Shown here one piece after another: positions 10,401 through 23,400 of a stretch of DNA of 64,000 nucleotides. Location: positions 124,001-188,000 of the forward strand of contig CANXME010002071.1 in the NCBI GenBank assembly GCA_948144175.1, given 5' to 3'. Both the position numbers and the translations under genes were made by a program. The notes below the pieces were generated by a model. The model saw nothing but the letters and a program-made list of their open reading frames with translations, was not told where the DNA came from and ran no database searches. Origin of the DNA: Closterium sp. NIES-65 (lineage: Eukaryota; Streptophyta; Zygnematophyceae; Desmidiales; Closteriaceae). How positions within the stretch are numbered: the stretch's first letter is position 1; the number at the start of each line of letters is the position of its first letter.

Positions 10401-11177
10401 TCAACAAGTGAGCAAGTGTGGCCAAGTACGCACAAGACCTAGCATCGTACAGAATCGCTGATGATCACAAGGCAGAAGTGCCTTGGTAAAGATATCAGCA
10501 GTGTTGGCCTCAGAGGCCACGTAAGCAAGGCGCACCTGACCACGCTGCTGCAGCTCACGAGCCAGGAAGTAGCGAAGAGCAATGTGCTTCGTTCTGTGCT
10601 GTAGTCTGTGCTCCCGACACAAGGCCAGCATGGCCTTGTTGTCTACGTACAGAACTGGAGGAGAACGAGGCGGCACTCCTAGGTCAGTCAGCAGGTAGGT
10701 GAGCCGGCGTAGCTCTTGTGCAGCCATGGCCCCCTCGTAGATCTCAGCCTCACAACTGGAGCCGAGAACCGAAGACGAGCGAGTAGACCGCCACGAGACA
10801 GAGCCGGAACCAAGGCTGAAGGTGTAACCCTGTGACGACCGCTGCGTAGCCTGGTCGTCAGCCCAAGAAGCGTCCGCGTGGCCTGTAAGGACCACTGGAC
10901 TGCGCCCTCCAAGCACTAGCCCCATGCCCGACGTACTGCACAGGTAGCGCAATACCCTCTTCGCTGCAGCCATGTGCTCTGGTCGGTGTCTCCCAGGAGC
11001 AACATAGCGTGCAAGGATGCTCAGAGGGTATGCGAGGTCGGGTCGTGTGCAGGTCATCAGGTACATGAAGTAGCCAACAAGCTTTGCATACGGACCACTC
11101 GACTCTACGGACTCATCCGAAGGCAGAGCTTAGAGTGAGTGGCGAGTAGGCAGAGGAGTGGCCTGAGGCGAGGAGTA
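10401..11177 (-). pseudogene. RNase H and end of reverse transcriptase, element F
   Basis: On the minus strand the frame from 11066 down to 10401 encodes the RNase H part (MYLMTCTRPDLAYPL; GHADASWADD; YVDNKAML; HIALRYF), ending with a stop. An in-frame TAA at 11132-11130 lies at exactly the position of the first stop in element A. At about 11177 the sequence jumps from the end of reverse transcriptase (YSSPQATPL) to an upstream part (the LQGS region), so about 430 bases of reverse-transcriptase core are missing at this joint. I assign this part to F because it is contiguous with F's LTR. Confidence 0.75.
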
Positions 11178-14025
11178 GGCTGCCCTGCGGGAAAGCTGTG
11201 CTGAAGTCAAGAGAGTGAAGCTCGTAGTCGCGCTAAGCGGCTATGTGCAGCAGCACCCGAAGAGTGGTCATCTTCGGGGTGGGAGAGAAGGTCTAAAAGT
11301 AGTCAAGTCCCTGACGCTGACTTAAGCCTCGAGCCACGTAACGCGCCTTGAAGAAAGGCGGAGAACCCGGCGGCCGCTTCACCCTGAAAATCCACATTCC
11401 ACTGACGATGTTCGCCCCAGGTGGGGGAACCTCGTCGACGTAGGTGCCTGTGGACTTCCAGGAAGCCATCTATGCGTCCATGGCTGACTCCCACTGAGAG
11501 GAGTAGGGACCCTCGATCGCCTCAGCGTACGATCGAGGAGTCGGGATGTCTGGTGCATCCCGGTCTCCCTCAGGGGCAATCAGCGTGGACACGAGATAGG
11601 GCAAAGCTGCAGCAAAGCACTTGAACTCCTCGTGCCTGTCCTCAAGGACGTCCGTGCTAAGAGCACACTCGCCCTCGATGGACGGAGAATAGACAGACTC
11701 AGACTCAGAAACAAGACTAGCAGCGTAGTCTAGACGACAGCGAGCAGAGAAGTCGACAAGCTCAGCAACTAGGGCAGACGCAGCAGTGGACTCAAAGGAA
11801 GGGTCAGTGACAATAGTAGCCAGGAGACGCGTGACAGAAGGACTAGCAGCACGAAGAGAGTCAGACTACGGGTCAGAAAGAGTAGGAAGAGAGGACTCTA
11901 GAGGAGACGGTAACGGGACACGCAGGGGAGAAGTGGAAGGACGCAGCGCCATCTGGTGTGTGCCGGGGACCGCAGGAGGACGCGGACGCGTAGTATGACC
12001 ACTAGTGCGAGCAGCACGAACAGGCGACGCAGGACGAGACGTAGGCTCACGACGCTCAGTAAGATCTCCAATAGGACCAGTGTAGGGAGAAGGAGCAGGT
12101 AGCAGGGAGGCGGGCTATAACTGTGACTGCGACTAGACAGACTGTGGACACTCTAAGGGAGGAGCAGGACCAGTAGAGGGCGGGAGACCAAGAACCTGCT
12201 CAAGGAGCGGAACGAAGTATGGCCTCGGCCGTGCAGCGCCTCCAGAACCAGCAAGTTCGGCACCACTACCCCCAGCGGCAGCACTAGCGCCAGCAGCACC
12301 TCCAGCTCCAACAGCGCCAACTCCAGCACCCTCAGAAGCACCAGCGCCAGCAGCATCGCCAGCGCCAACACCCCCAGCAGCTCCAGCTCCAGCAGCACCA
12401 ACTCCAGTAGGACCGTCAACACCAGCAGCCTCAGCAGCACCCCCAGACGCACCAGCCCTAGTAGAAACACCAGCGCCAACACCCCCAGCAGCTCCAGCTC
12501 CAGCAGCACCAGCATCGCCAGTAGCTCCAGCAGGACCAACTTTAGTAGCCCCAGCAGCACCCCTAGTCTCAGCAGCACGTCTCCAGCAGCGGGCAAACTA
12601 CTCGCGCAGCTCCTGTGGAGAGAGCGGCTCCCGCCACGACGAAGCACCGCCGGCAGCCACACGAGCAGACCCAGCGCCCCCAGGCTCACCACCCCCAGGC
12701 TCAGCACCCCTAGGCTCAGCACCCCCAGACCCAGCACCCCCAGGCTCAGCACCCCCAGGCTCAGCACCCCCAGACTCAGCACCCCCACACTCAGCACCTC
12801 CAGACCCGGCACCCGCAAGCTCAACACCTCTTGCAGCACCAGAGTCAACAGCTACCTCGACAAGCTCGACTGCGTCTACCTGGGACACACCTGACGGGGC
12901 AGGACCCTGAGGGGGGAGGGGATCTACCGGGGGAGGACTTGGCACAAGAAAGAGCGGCGGTAGGGGGGAGGGGCGCAGTGCGATAGGGGAAGAGACGGTA
13001 GTAAGGTACCGACTCGTCAAAGGTGACGTCCTGGAAGGACAAAACACGGCGTGAGGTGGGGTGGTAAAATTGCCACCCATACGCGTCTGGGGGGAAGCCA
13101 AGGAAGACGCAGGGAACAGCACGGGGGGACAACTTGTCTGCAGACAAGTCGCGGACAAACGCCCGAGATCCCCAGACCCGAAACGAAGACGCATCGCCAA
13201 CCTTCCCGGTCCACCGCAAGGCGGGGGAGGTCTCTGGCAAGGAGACCCGAGGCTGAAGGTTGAGCTGATGCGGAGCGTACTGAACGGCAAACGGCCACAG
13301 AAAATGGGGGGCAGCCGCATGCATCATGGACGTACGAGCGACGTCCATGACCATGCCAATGCGGCGCTCAGCAATCCCATTTTGCTGTGGAGAGGCCGGA
13401 AGCGTGAAGGTCTAGCGGATGCCGTGTGCACGACAGAAGGCTCCAAGACGGGCAGAGGAAAACTCCCCGCCTCTGTCCGAGTGCAGACGCAGAACAGGAA
13501 ATTCCGAGCCGAAACTCTCCCTGAGCTGGAGACGAGCTGCGCGGATCCAATCGATCAACACCTCAGTGACGTCACCCTTGCTGCGCAAGGGGAAGACTGT
13601 GGTGTAACGTGAGTAGTCATCAACCACCAGCAGAAAGTACCGCTTGCGCCCTTGCCCACTGACGCGGGCTGGGCCCCACACGTCCATGTGGAGAGTCTAC
13701 AGTGGAGCCTCTGTCGGAGGAAACTCGGAGGAGTGAGGGGCGGCGCGCTGTCGCCCCTCGACGCAGGGGACGCAGGTAGGGCCAGGCCCCAGAGGTAGGG
13801 GAGGGAGAGACCGAGGGAGACCAGAGAGAAGGACACGGGAGGCCATGCCTAAGAGACGAGGCAGGAAGGGGTGCCAAAGGAGAGTGTGGTGGGACAGTAG
13901 ACGACACGAGCAGGGAGCAGACTCGGGACCAGACCTGGACGCTGCAGCAAACACCTGACTCGACGCAGCTACCCGGGCAGACTCAGCAGCCGGAGGAGAC
14001 TCAGTAGTAAGGGTGTACAAGCTCG
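11178..14025 (-). pseudogene. Integrase and start of reverse transcriptase, element X
   Basis: Reading down from 14025 on the minus strand: GAG-pre-integrase part (CVPC kept, the HRLGHP segment deleted), integrase (HMDVWGPARV; LHSDRGGEFSS; MVMDVARTSM), a Gly/Pro linker (about 12655-12840) and the reverse transcriptase N-terminus. There are several stops and frameshifts (for example before TLHMDVW and in AHGIR/TFTL). The upstream half of the same frame lies at 28425 and beyond, because element B was inserted between residues of PGSS and LYTLT. Confidence 0.8.
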
Positions 14026-14151
14026 TGTCAAACATTATATATGTTGTTGTAGTTGTTTAGGCTACAGTGGGTTAGCCTATAGGGGGTACACATTCCTAGG
14101 TTTTGATACTTGTACTCTTTTCACTCTTAGTTCATTCATTCTTGTTCAACA
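14026..14151 (+). repeat. 5' LTR of element B
   Basis: 126 bp, TGTCAAACATTATA to GTTCAACA, identical by eye to 28299-28424. Preceded by the duplication GCTCG. Confidence 0.95.
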
Positions 14152-14911
14152 TGGTATAGAGCAGGTCCTTCCTAGGACCGATTTTTTTTAGGGCCCACCA
14201 CTACCTACCTACCTACCTGCGCCCTAGGGCGCCTCGGCTTTCACGCCCCTAGAGGCCCCGTCGGCCCCGAGCTCTCGCACCTAGAGGCCTTGCTCGGCCC
14301 CGCGCTCGCTTTTAGAGGCCCCGAATCGGCCCCGCGCTTACCCCTAGAGGCCCGCGTCGGCCCCGCGCTCGTCCTTACCGGCCCCGATCGGCCCCGCGCT
14401 CGTCCCTCATGGCCCCGATAGGCCCCGTGCTCGCCCTTAGAGGCCCACGTCGGCCCCGCGCTCGTCCCTTACGGCCCCGATCGGCCCCGCGCTCGTCCCT
14501 CACGGCCCCGATAGGCCCCGCGCTAGCCCTTAGCACCCACGTCGGCCCCGAGCTCGCCCTTAGCACCCACGTCGGCCCCGCGCTCGTCCCTCACGGCCCC
14601 ACCCGCTCCCCGCGCTCGCCCTTAGCGGCCCCGAACGGCCCCACCCAGACCGAGCAGCCCGAACCGAGCCGACCCGAGCCGCCCAGCCCTAACGGAACCG
14701 AGCCGCCCGACCCGAGCCGCCAGCCCTAACCGACCCGAGCCGCCAGCCCTAACCGACCCGAGCCGCCCGAACCGAGCCGCCCGAACTAAGCCGCGCCGCC
14801 CGACCCGAGCCGCGCCGCCCTACCTATACCGAGCCGCGCCGCCCTACCTGTACCGAGCCGCGCCGCCCTACCTACCCTACTGCTCCTACTGCTTTTCCTA
14901 CTGCTGCTACC
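14152..14911 (+). promoter_or_regulatory. Primer site, hairpin and GC-rich leader of element B
   Basis: TGGTATAGAGC (14152-14162) is followed by a stem GGTCCT/AGGACC (14164-14179), a T run, GGGCCCACC and an ACCT microsatellite (about 14203-14219). The leader then consists of degenerate repeats of 'GGCCCCGCGCTCGTCCCT' (14260-14640) and 'ACCCGAGCCGCC' (14650-14870). The conserved gag ATG comes at 14912. Confidence 0.7.
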
Positions 14912-17900
14912 ATGGCTAGCCCTCCTGTCCTAGCCTTCGATACTGAGGGCCGCCCAGTGAAGTTCGACACCTGGCTTGATGACCTACACCTCTTCCTACA
15001 GCTCACTGCCAAGGAAGACATCTCGCTGTACGATCATGCCTTAGGCCACGCTACTGCTCCTGCTGCTACTGCTGACAGCACTGCCCGCTCACAGTGGCAG
15101 ACTCGTGACGCCCATACTCGCTTCGCTATTCGCAACTCTCTGCCGATAGATGAGCGCGAGCACTTTGGGCAGCACAAGACTGCACAGGCACTGTACACTG
15201 CTGTCGTTGCCCGCTACTCCTCGCCGGCCTCTGCCGCTCTAGGCCGTCTCTCTCTTCCCTACCTGTTCCCCGACCTAGCTTCCTTCCACACTGTCGCTGA
15301 TCTCATTACCCACCTCCGCACTAGTGAGGCTCGCTTCCGTGCCGCTATGCCTGATGAGTTCCTTGCCAAGAACCCACCCCCGCTCTGGCTCACTCTCTAC
15401 CACCTAGTCACGCGCCTCCCTGACACTCTGCGCTCAGTCAGGGACCACTTCCTAGCTCGCTGCCCCACCGAGCTCACCATTGCCCTCCTCGAGAAGGAAC
15501 TGCTTGCAGCTGAGGCTAGCATAGTCGCTGTAGGTGCCTCTCGCGGTGACCCCCATACCCCGTTCTTTGAGGGGTGTTCTCCCTCCCCCCTTCTTCCCTC
15601 TGTCGCCTCTGCTGCTGCTGTCGACCTCCTTGGTGCTGAGAAGGTCGGGACTGCGTCTGCTTCGAGTGGGCGCCGCAGCGGCAAGGGCAAGGGGGGCAAG
15701 GTCGGTGGTGGTGACAGCGGGGGTGGCGGTGGTGGGGGAGGTGGTGGTGGCGGGGGGGGTGGCGCGGGTGGGGGAGGTGGCAGCAGTGGGGGGGGTGGCG
15801 GCAGTGGCGGGGGAGGTGGCCGGGGCGGAGGAGGTGGTGGGGGTGGCGGTGGACGAGGCAGCGGCCAGGGTTGGGGTGGTCGAGGAGGTGGTAGCGGCGG
15901 TGGTGGTCGTGGAGGAGCTGGCGGTGGCCAGGGCCAGCAGCACACTCTGTCGCCCCAGGAGGTCCGTGAGTGGTACTCTCAGCACGGGGGGGGGGGGGTG
16001 GCCTTAGCTGCACGTACGTCATTCGCACTGGTGACCGCACTGGCCAGCCGTGTGGGGGACCGCACGCCACACATCGTTGCTTCGCTCGTCTAAACGACGC
16101 TTGGCGTGTTCAGTTCCCTCAGGCCACTGAGCTGCCCCGCTGGGTTGATCTCCTGAAGAAGGGGATTGATATTTATGCTCTAGACTTTGATGCTATTCTC
16201 ACTGCCATGTATGTGATGTCTACTAGTGGAGAGGGTGCTGAGTACCTGAGTGTCCCGCCCGACCCGGGCATTAGGACTAGTGCGTCTGCCGCTCCAGGTA
16301 CTCGCGTGTCCGCTACCCCAGGTGCTGGTGAGGCTGCTGCTCTAGGTGCGTGTACGTCTGCCCCCCCTAGTACTGTGTCGACTGCAGCACTGCACACCTT
16401 CACACTGGATTCAGGTGCCTCTCGCTGTTTCTTTCGTGACCGCACTGCCCTTCAGCCGCTTGCTCGGCCAGTTGCTGTCTCCCTCGCCGACCCCTCTGGG
16501 GGTCCGGTCCTTGCGACCTCCTCCACGGTCCTTCCCTGTCCTGCGGTCTCGTCGGGCACACTGTCAGGTCTCCACCTCCCCTTGTTCTCTACAAACTTGG
16601 TGGCAGGTTGTGCACTACAGGACGCGGGTGTTCACCAGTTCACCCCTGCCTACGAGCGTGTCACACACTGCACGTGTGCCCGTACAGGCCGCCACTTGGC
16701 TACCTCCCACCCTCGCCTGCTCCTCCCTGTCTTCCCTGTGTCGAGGGGCGGCAGCGCGCCGCTCCTCACTCCTCCTCGTTTCCCCCGACGACTGCTCCTT
16801 TGCAGACGCTCCACATGGACGTGTGGGGCCCAGCCCGCGTCCGTGGTCAGGGTCAGGAGAGGTACTTCCTGATCGTTGTTGACGACTACTCGCGCTACAC
16901 CACGGTCTTCCCCTTGCGAGCCAAGGGTGAGGTCCCTGATGTTTTGATCCCTTGGATCCGCAGAGCTCGTCTCCAGCTCAGCGAGCGTTTCCGCTCGGAC
17001 TTTCCTGTCCTGCGCTTGCACTCTGACAGAGGTGGTGAGTTCTCCTCCGACCTCTTGGCAGCCTACTGTGCTGAGCACGGCATTGAGCAGTCGTTCACGC
17101 TTCCGGCCTCTCCACAGCAGAATGGGGTTGCGGAGCGCCGCATTGGCCTGGTCATGGAGGTCGCTCGTACCTCCTTGATCCATGCGGCTGCCCCCCACTT
17201 TCTGTGGCCGTTTGCAGTCCGGTACGCTGCGCATCAGCTCAACCTCTGGCCCCGTGTCTCCTTGCCGGAGACCTCGCCCACACTGCTGTGGACGGGGGGA
17301 GGTTGGCGATGCGTCACGTTTCCGGGTTTGGGGATCTCGAGCTTTTGTCCGCGATTCGTCAGCGGACAAGCTCTCCTCTCGTGCTGTTCCCTGCGTCTTC
17401 CTCGGCTTTGTTCCGGACGCGCTTGGTTGGCAGTTTTACCACGCCACCTCGCGCCGGGTCTTGCCCTCTCAGGACGTCACTTTTGACGAGTCTGTCCCCT
17501 ACTACCGCCTCTTTCCCTACCGCACTGCCCCGCTCCCACCCCCGCCTCTCTTCCTCGCGCCAGGTGCTGCTGTCGTAGACCCCCTCCCCCCTCAGGGTGC
17601 CGCTCCCTCAGGTGTGTCTCAGGTAGACCCGGTCGAGCCTGTTGAGGTTGCTGTCGACTCTCGTCCTGCTGGGGGTGCTGAGCCTGGGGGTGCGGAGACT
17701 CGGGGTGCTGAGCCTGGGGGTGCTGACTCTGGGGGTGCTGAGCCTGGGGTTGCGGACTCTGGGGGTGCTGAGCCTGGGGGTGCGGACACTGGGGGTACTG
17801 AGCCTGGGGGTGCTAAGCCTGGGGGTGCGGTGACTGGGGGTGCTGAGCCTTGCGGTGCTGGGCCTGAGGGTGCTACACCTGGACGCGACCTCTCCTCGGA

Positions 17901-19198
17901 GCAGTTGCGTGAGTGGTACTTACAGTATTGCAGCCTCCGGAGTGTTACCTATGGGACCAGGCGCACTACAGGGACTGGGGCTGGTACTTCTCCTCCTAGT
18001 CGGGAGCTCCCCTCTCGTGAGCGGATCCGTGAGTGGTACGAGCGCCGTTGCACACTTCGGAGTGGTGCGCCTCGTCTCACGGACCCGGCTGCCCCTGGTG
18101 CTACGGACCCGGGTGTTGGGGCTGCGGCTGGTGCTGCGGACCCTGGCGTTGGAGCTGCGACTGGTGCTGTGGACCCTGGTGTCGGAGTCCCTGCTGGTGC
18201 TGAGGACCCGGGCGTTGGAGCTGCGGCAGGTGCTGTGGACTGGTGTTGGAGCCACTGCTGGTGCTGAGGACTCGGGCGTTGGTGCTGAGGCTAGTACTGA
18301 GGACCTGGGCGTTGGAGCTGCTGCTGGTTCTGGTACTGCCGCTGGGGGTACAGGTGCTGTCCCTGCTGTGTCTGGAGTCGCCGCGCGCCCTCAGCCGTAC
18401 TTCGTTCCGCTCCTTCAGCAGGTTCTTGGTCTCTCACCTCCTCCTGGTCCTCCTCCCTTAGCGTGTTCACAGCCTGTCCCGTCCCCACTACCTGCTCCTT
18501 CTCCTTACACTGGTCCTACTGGCGGTCTTACTGAGCGTCGTGAGTCTACGTCTCGTCCTGCGTCGCCTGTCCGTCCTGCTAGCGCTAGTGCTCATAGTTC
18601 GCGCCAGCGTCCTCCTCCTGCCCCTGGCACGCACCGGATGTCTCTACGTCCGTCTACTGCTCCTCTGCGTGCCCCTTTGCCTTCTCCTCCTGCGTCCTCT
18701 CTTCCTGCTCTCGCCGACCCTGAGTCGGACTCTCTTCGTGCTGCCAGTCCTACTGTCACGCGTCTCCTTGCTACTGTTGTCACTGACCCTTCTTTCGAGT
18801 CCACTGCTGCGTCTGCTCTCGTTACTGAGCTCGTCGACTTTGCTGCTCGCTGTCGCTTAGACTACGCTGCTAGTCTTGTCGCTGAGTCTGAGTCTATCTG
18901 TCCTCCGTCCGTCGGGGGTGAGTGTGCCCTTGGCACGGACGTCCTTGAGGACAGGCAGGAGGAGTTCCAGTGTCTGGCAGCTGCTTCACCTCATCTCGTG
19001 TCCGTACTGCTTACCCCTGAGGGAGACCCGGATGCACTTGACATCCCGACTCCGCGCTCTTACGCGGAGGCGATAGAGGGTCCCTACTCCTCTCAGTGGC
19101 AGGCAGCTATGGATGCAGAGATGGCTTCCTGGAAGTTCACAGGCACCTACGTTGACGCTGTCCCCCCTCCTGGGGCGAACATCGTCAGTGGCATGTGG
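14912..19198 (+). pseudogene. Gag to reverse transcriptase start, element B (first part)
   Basis: Gag begins at ATG 14912 (MASPPVLAFDTEG) and ends in a poly-Gly tract. A 12-G run (15986-15997) puts the zinc-knuckle candidate (CTYVIRTGDRTGQPCGG) into another frame. The protease motif DSGAS lies near 16410. Near 16700 the GAG-pre-integrase segment is deleted, joining GRHLAT to the CLPCVEG region. Integrase follows (HMDVWGP, LHSDRGGEFSS, PQQNGVAERR), with a frameshift in a G run (17293-17299), a Gly/Pro linker (17660-17880) and another frameshift near 18235. The frame reaches the reverse transcriptase start and is cut at 19198 by element C. The last two frameshifts are also present in element E. 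Confidence 0.85.
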
Positions 19199-19335
19199 TG
19201 TCAGAACATATCTATAGCTTATACTGCTGTGTAGGCTGTAGTGGGGTATCCCATAGGGGGTACAACCCAGTTAGGGTTTCATATTTGTACTGCTTTCATT
19301 CATAGTTCATTCATTCCTGTTTTCTTATTTTCACA
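19199..19335 (+). repeat. 5' LTR of element C
   Basis: 137 bp, TGTCAGAACATATC to ATTTTCACA. The primer site TGGTATAGAGC follows at 19336. Confidence 0.95.
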
Positions 19336-20442
19336 TGGTATAGAGCGGGTCCTACCTTAGGACCGTTGTCTGGGCCCACCGACGCGCGCCCCGAGGCGCG
19401 CCCTTTTTTTTAGCGACCCCTCGGGTCGCCTTTTCACTCGCGGCCCCGCCGCCTCCTCTGACGCGGCTTTGCCGCCTCCCCTGACGCGGCCCAGCCGCCT
19501 CCCTTGACGCGGCCCTGCCGCCTCTTTTAACGCGGCCCCGCCGCCTCCCTTGACGCGGCCCTGCCGCCTCCCTTGACGCGGCCTCGCCGCCTCCCCTGAC
19601 GCGGCCCCGCCGCCTCCCCTGACGCGGCCCTGCCGCCTCCCTTGACGCGGCCCCGCCGCCTCCCTTGACGCGGCCCCGCCGCCTCCCCTGACGCGGCTCC
19701 GCCGCCTCCCCTGACGAGGCCCCGCCGCCTCCATTGAAGCGGCCCCGCCGCCTCCCCTGACGCCGCCACGCCGCCTCCTCTGACGCGGCCCCGCCTCTGC
19801 TGCCGACGGCCCCACCGCTGCACCCTGCCGGCCCGTCGCTGCTCCTGCCGGCCCGCCGCTGCACCCTGCCGGCCCGCCGCTGCACCCTGCCGGCCCGCCG
19901 CTGCACCCTGCCGGCCCGCCGCTGCACCCTGCCGGCCCGCCGCTGCTCGTGCCGGCCCGCCGCTGCACCTACCGGCCCGCCGCTGCACCCATCGGCCCGC
20001 CGCCTCTTACGGCCCGCCACTTGCACCTGCCGGCCCGCCGCTGCACCTGCCGGCCCGACGCTGCACCTGCCGGCCCGACGCTGCATCTCCCGGCCGAGCC
20101 GCCCCAGCCGCCGAGCCGCCCGGGACCCGAGCCGCCCTGCCGCCGAGCCGCCAGGGAACCGAGCCGCCCTGCACCCGAGCCGCCCAGCCGCCGAGCCGCC
20201 CGGGAGCCGAGCCGCCCTGCACCCGAGCTGCCCAGCCGCCGAGCCGCCCGGGAGCCGAGCCGCCCTGCGCCCGAGCCGCCCAGCCGCCGAGCCGCCCGGG
20301 AGCCGAGCAGCTGTGCACCCGAGCCGCCCGGTCGCTGAGCCGCCTTTCTGCTGACTGCACGACCTGCCCTGCCTGGTGAGCACTGTCCCACTGACACTGC
20401 GAGCTCTTTCCCTACTGCTTGCACTGCGTCGCTGTCGTCACC
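19336..20442 (+). promoter_or_regulatory. Primer site, stem-loops and tandem-repeat leader of element C
   Basis: TGGTATAGAGC is followed by a stem GGTCCT/AGGACC (19348-19364), a GCGCGCC/GGCGCGC stem (about 19383-19402), a T run and a GCGACC/GGTCGC stem (about 19413-19429). Then come about 15 copies of a 24-bp unit containing 'ACGCGGCCCCGCCGCCTCCC' (19440-19790), copies of a 21-bp unit 'CTGCACCCTGCCGGCCCGCCG' (about 19810-20090) and a 'GAGCCGCCCGGGA' array (20095-20335). Large minus-strand open frames here are composition effects. Confidence 0.75.
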
Positions 20443-23400
20443 ATGGCTACCCCTAGTGTCCTAGCTTTTGACGCTGAGGGTCGCGCCATTGATTTTGAGG
20501 TCTGGTTAGACGACCTGCAGCTGTTCTTACAGTGCGACAGGGCTGACGACCTTTCTCTCTTTGACCTCACCTCTGGCGCCTCTCCTGCCCCTGCTGCTGA
20601 TGCTGATCCCGCTGTCCGCTCTAAGTGGGCCACCCGCGATGCTGCTGCACGTCTTGCTGTGCGTCGCCACCTCCCTACCTCTGAGCGTGCGCATTTTAGT
20701 CAGTACAAGAGTGCTCAGACCTTGTACGACGCTGTAGTTGCGCGCTACTCCTCCCCTGCCACTGCCGCACTGAGCCGTCTCATGCTTCCCTACCTCTTTC
20801 CTGACCTCTCTGCCTTTCCCACTGTCGCTGACCTCATTACGCACCTCCGCACTAGTGACACTCGCTACCGCGCCGCCCTTCCTGCTGAGTTCTGCGCTAA
20901 GAACCCCCCCCCCATGTACATCGCTCTCTACTACGTAGTCGCACGCCTCCCTGACTCCCTTCGCGTCGTCAGGGACCACTTTCTCGCAGTCTGTCCCACC
21001 ACTCTCACCGTCGACCTCCTCGAGAAGGCCCTCCTTGCAGCGGAGAAGAGCATAGTCGCTGTAGGTGCTTCTCGTGGTGACCCTCGCACCCTCATCTTTG
21101 AGGGGTGCTCTCCTTCCCCCTTGCTGCCCTCTGTTGCCTCTGCTGCTGCTGCCGACCTGCTTGGTCTTGAGTCGGTCGGCGCGGCGTCTGCCCCTAGTGG
21201 GAGACGTCGCTCCAGCAAGGGCAAAGGGGGCAAGGGCGCGGGTGGAGCTGGAGGGGGCGGTGGCGGTGGCGGCGGTGGCGGCGGAGGGAGTGGGGGTGGC
21301 GGCGGGGCTAGTGGCGGGGGTGGTGGTGGTGGTGGCGGCAGCAGCGGCGGAGACGGTGGTGGTGGTGCCAGCGGTAGTGGTGGAGGCAGCGGCGGAGGTG
21401 GAGGCGGCGGAGGTGGAGGCAGTGGAGGCGGCAGCGGAGGAGGCAGTAGTGGTGGAGGAGGTGGAGCTGGTCGGGGTGGTACCCAGCAGCGTAGCGGCGG
21501 TGGTGGTGGCCAGCGCTCGCACCGGCAGCAGCAGCAGCGCTCGCGGGACATCCCTTCGCCTCAGCAGCTTCGTGAGTGGTACGCTGGGCGTCAGAGGGGT
21601 GGGGGTACTGGTCCCTGCACCTACGTTCTTCGTTCCGGCGACCGCGCGGGTGAGCAGTGTGGGGGTGCCCACGCCACCCAGCGCTGCTTTGGCCGCCTGA
21701 CGGACGCTTGGCGTCAGCAGTTCCCTGGGGCTAGTGAGATCCCTCGCTGGGATGAGCTTCTCAGGGCTGGTGTAGCAATCTTTGATCTTGATTTTGATGC
21801 TATCCTTACTGCTATGTATGTTGTGGATTATAGTGAGGAGAATGAGGGTTACCGGTGTTTTCAGCCCGACCCGGGCATTGGTACTGCTGCGCTAGGTGCT
21901 TGTGAGGCTGCTGCTCTAGGTGCCAGTGCGTCTGCGCTCTCAGGTACTGGTGAGACTGCGCTCTCAGGTACTGAGTCGTCCTCGTCCTCCCTCACTTTCA
22001 CACTTGACTCCGGAGCTTCTCGCTCCTTCTTTCGAGACCGCACTACCCTTTCGCCGCTCGCCAGGCCGGTTGCGGTCTCCCTTGCTGACCCCTCTGGGGG
22101 TCCTGTCCTGTCTCACTTCTCCACTGTCCTCCCGTGTCCGGCTGCCCCTTCGGGCACCCTGTCGGGTCTGTACCTTCCCTCGTTCTCTACGAACTTGGTG
22201 AGTGGAGCGGACCTGCAGGATGGGGGTGTTCACCAGTTCACTCCTGCGCGTCAGAGGGTGACCCACTGCACGGAGGCTCGCACAGGCCGACACCTGGCCA
22301 CGTTCTCACGTCGGCCGGGGTCGAGTCTCTACACCCTGACCGTTGAGTCTCCTCCTGTCCCTGCGTCTGGTCAGGTGGCTGCGTCGGGTCAGGTACTTGC
22401 TGCTGCGTCCCGGTCAGGTCCTGAGTCTGCCCCGTGTTCTTGTCGCCTCCTGTCTCACGAGACTCTCGTGTGGCACCACCGTCTTGGCCACCCCTCCTTG
22501 CCCCGTCTTCGGAGCATGGCTTCCCGTGTCCTTGTCTCTGGTCTTCCCCAGTCTCTCCCTCCTCTCCCCTCCGGGCCAGGACCTTCCTGTGTCCCCTGTG
22601 TCGAGGGTCGCCTCCGGGCTACTCCTCACTCCTCCCACTTCCCCCCGACAGAGGCTCCCCTGCAGACGCTTCACATGGATGTGTGGGGCCCAGCCCCCGT
22701 CCGTGGGCAGGGTTACGAGCGCTACTTCCTGTTGGTGGTTGACGACTACTCGCGTTACACCACAGTCCTCCCCTTGCGCAGCAAGGGTGCGGTCACTGAG
22801 GTGCTGATCGACTGGATCCGCGAGGCTCGTCTCCAGCTCAGGAAGAGCTTCGGCTCGGACTTTCCTGTTCTGCGTCTGCACTCTGACAGAGGCGGAGAGT
22901 TCTCTTCTCGCCTTCTGCGAGACTACTGTCGTGCACGGGGGATCCGCCAGACCTTCACACTTCCGGACTCACCACAGCAAAATGGGATTGCTGAGCGCCG
23001 CATTGGCATGGTCATGGACGTCGCTCGTACGTCCATGATGCATGCGGCTGCCCCCCATTTTCTGTGGCCGTTTGCGGTGAGGTACGCGGCGCATCAGCTC
23101 AACCTTCACCCCCGGGTCTCTCGGCCAGCGATGTCCCCAGCCTTGCTGTGGACGGGGAAGGTTGGCGATGCGTCTGTGTTCCGTGTCTGGGGATCTCGGG
23201 CGTTTGTCCGCGACTTGTCTGCGGACAAGCTGTCCCCTCGTGCTGCTCCCTGTGTCTTCCTTGGCTTCCCCACTGACGCCCCAGGGTGGCAGTTTTACCA
23301 CCCCTCCTCTCGTCGTGTTCTGTCCTCCCAGGACGTCACGTTCGACGAGTCAGTCCCCTTCTACCGTCTCTTCCCCTACCGCACTCCTTCCCTCCCCCCT

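Noticed and set aside
19352-20383. Minus-strand frame of 343 codons, Arg/Gly/Ala-rich
   Set aside because: It lies in the tandem-repeat leader of element C; several frames are open because the repeat has few A/T bases. No conserved domain.
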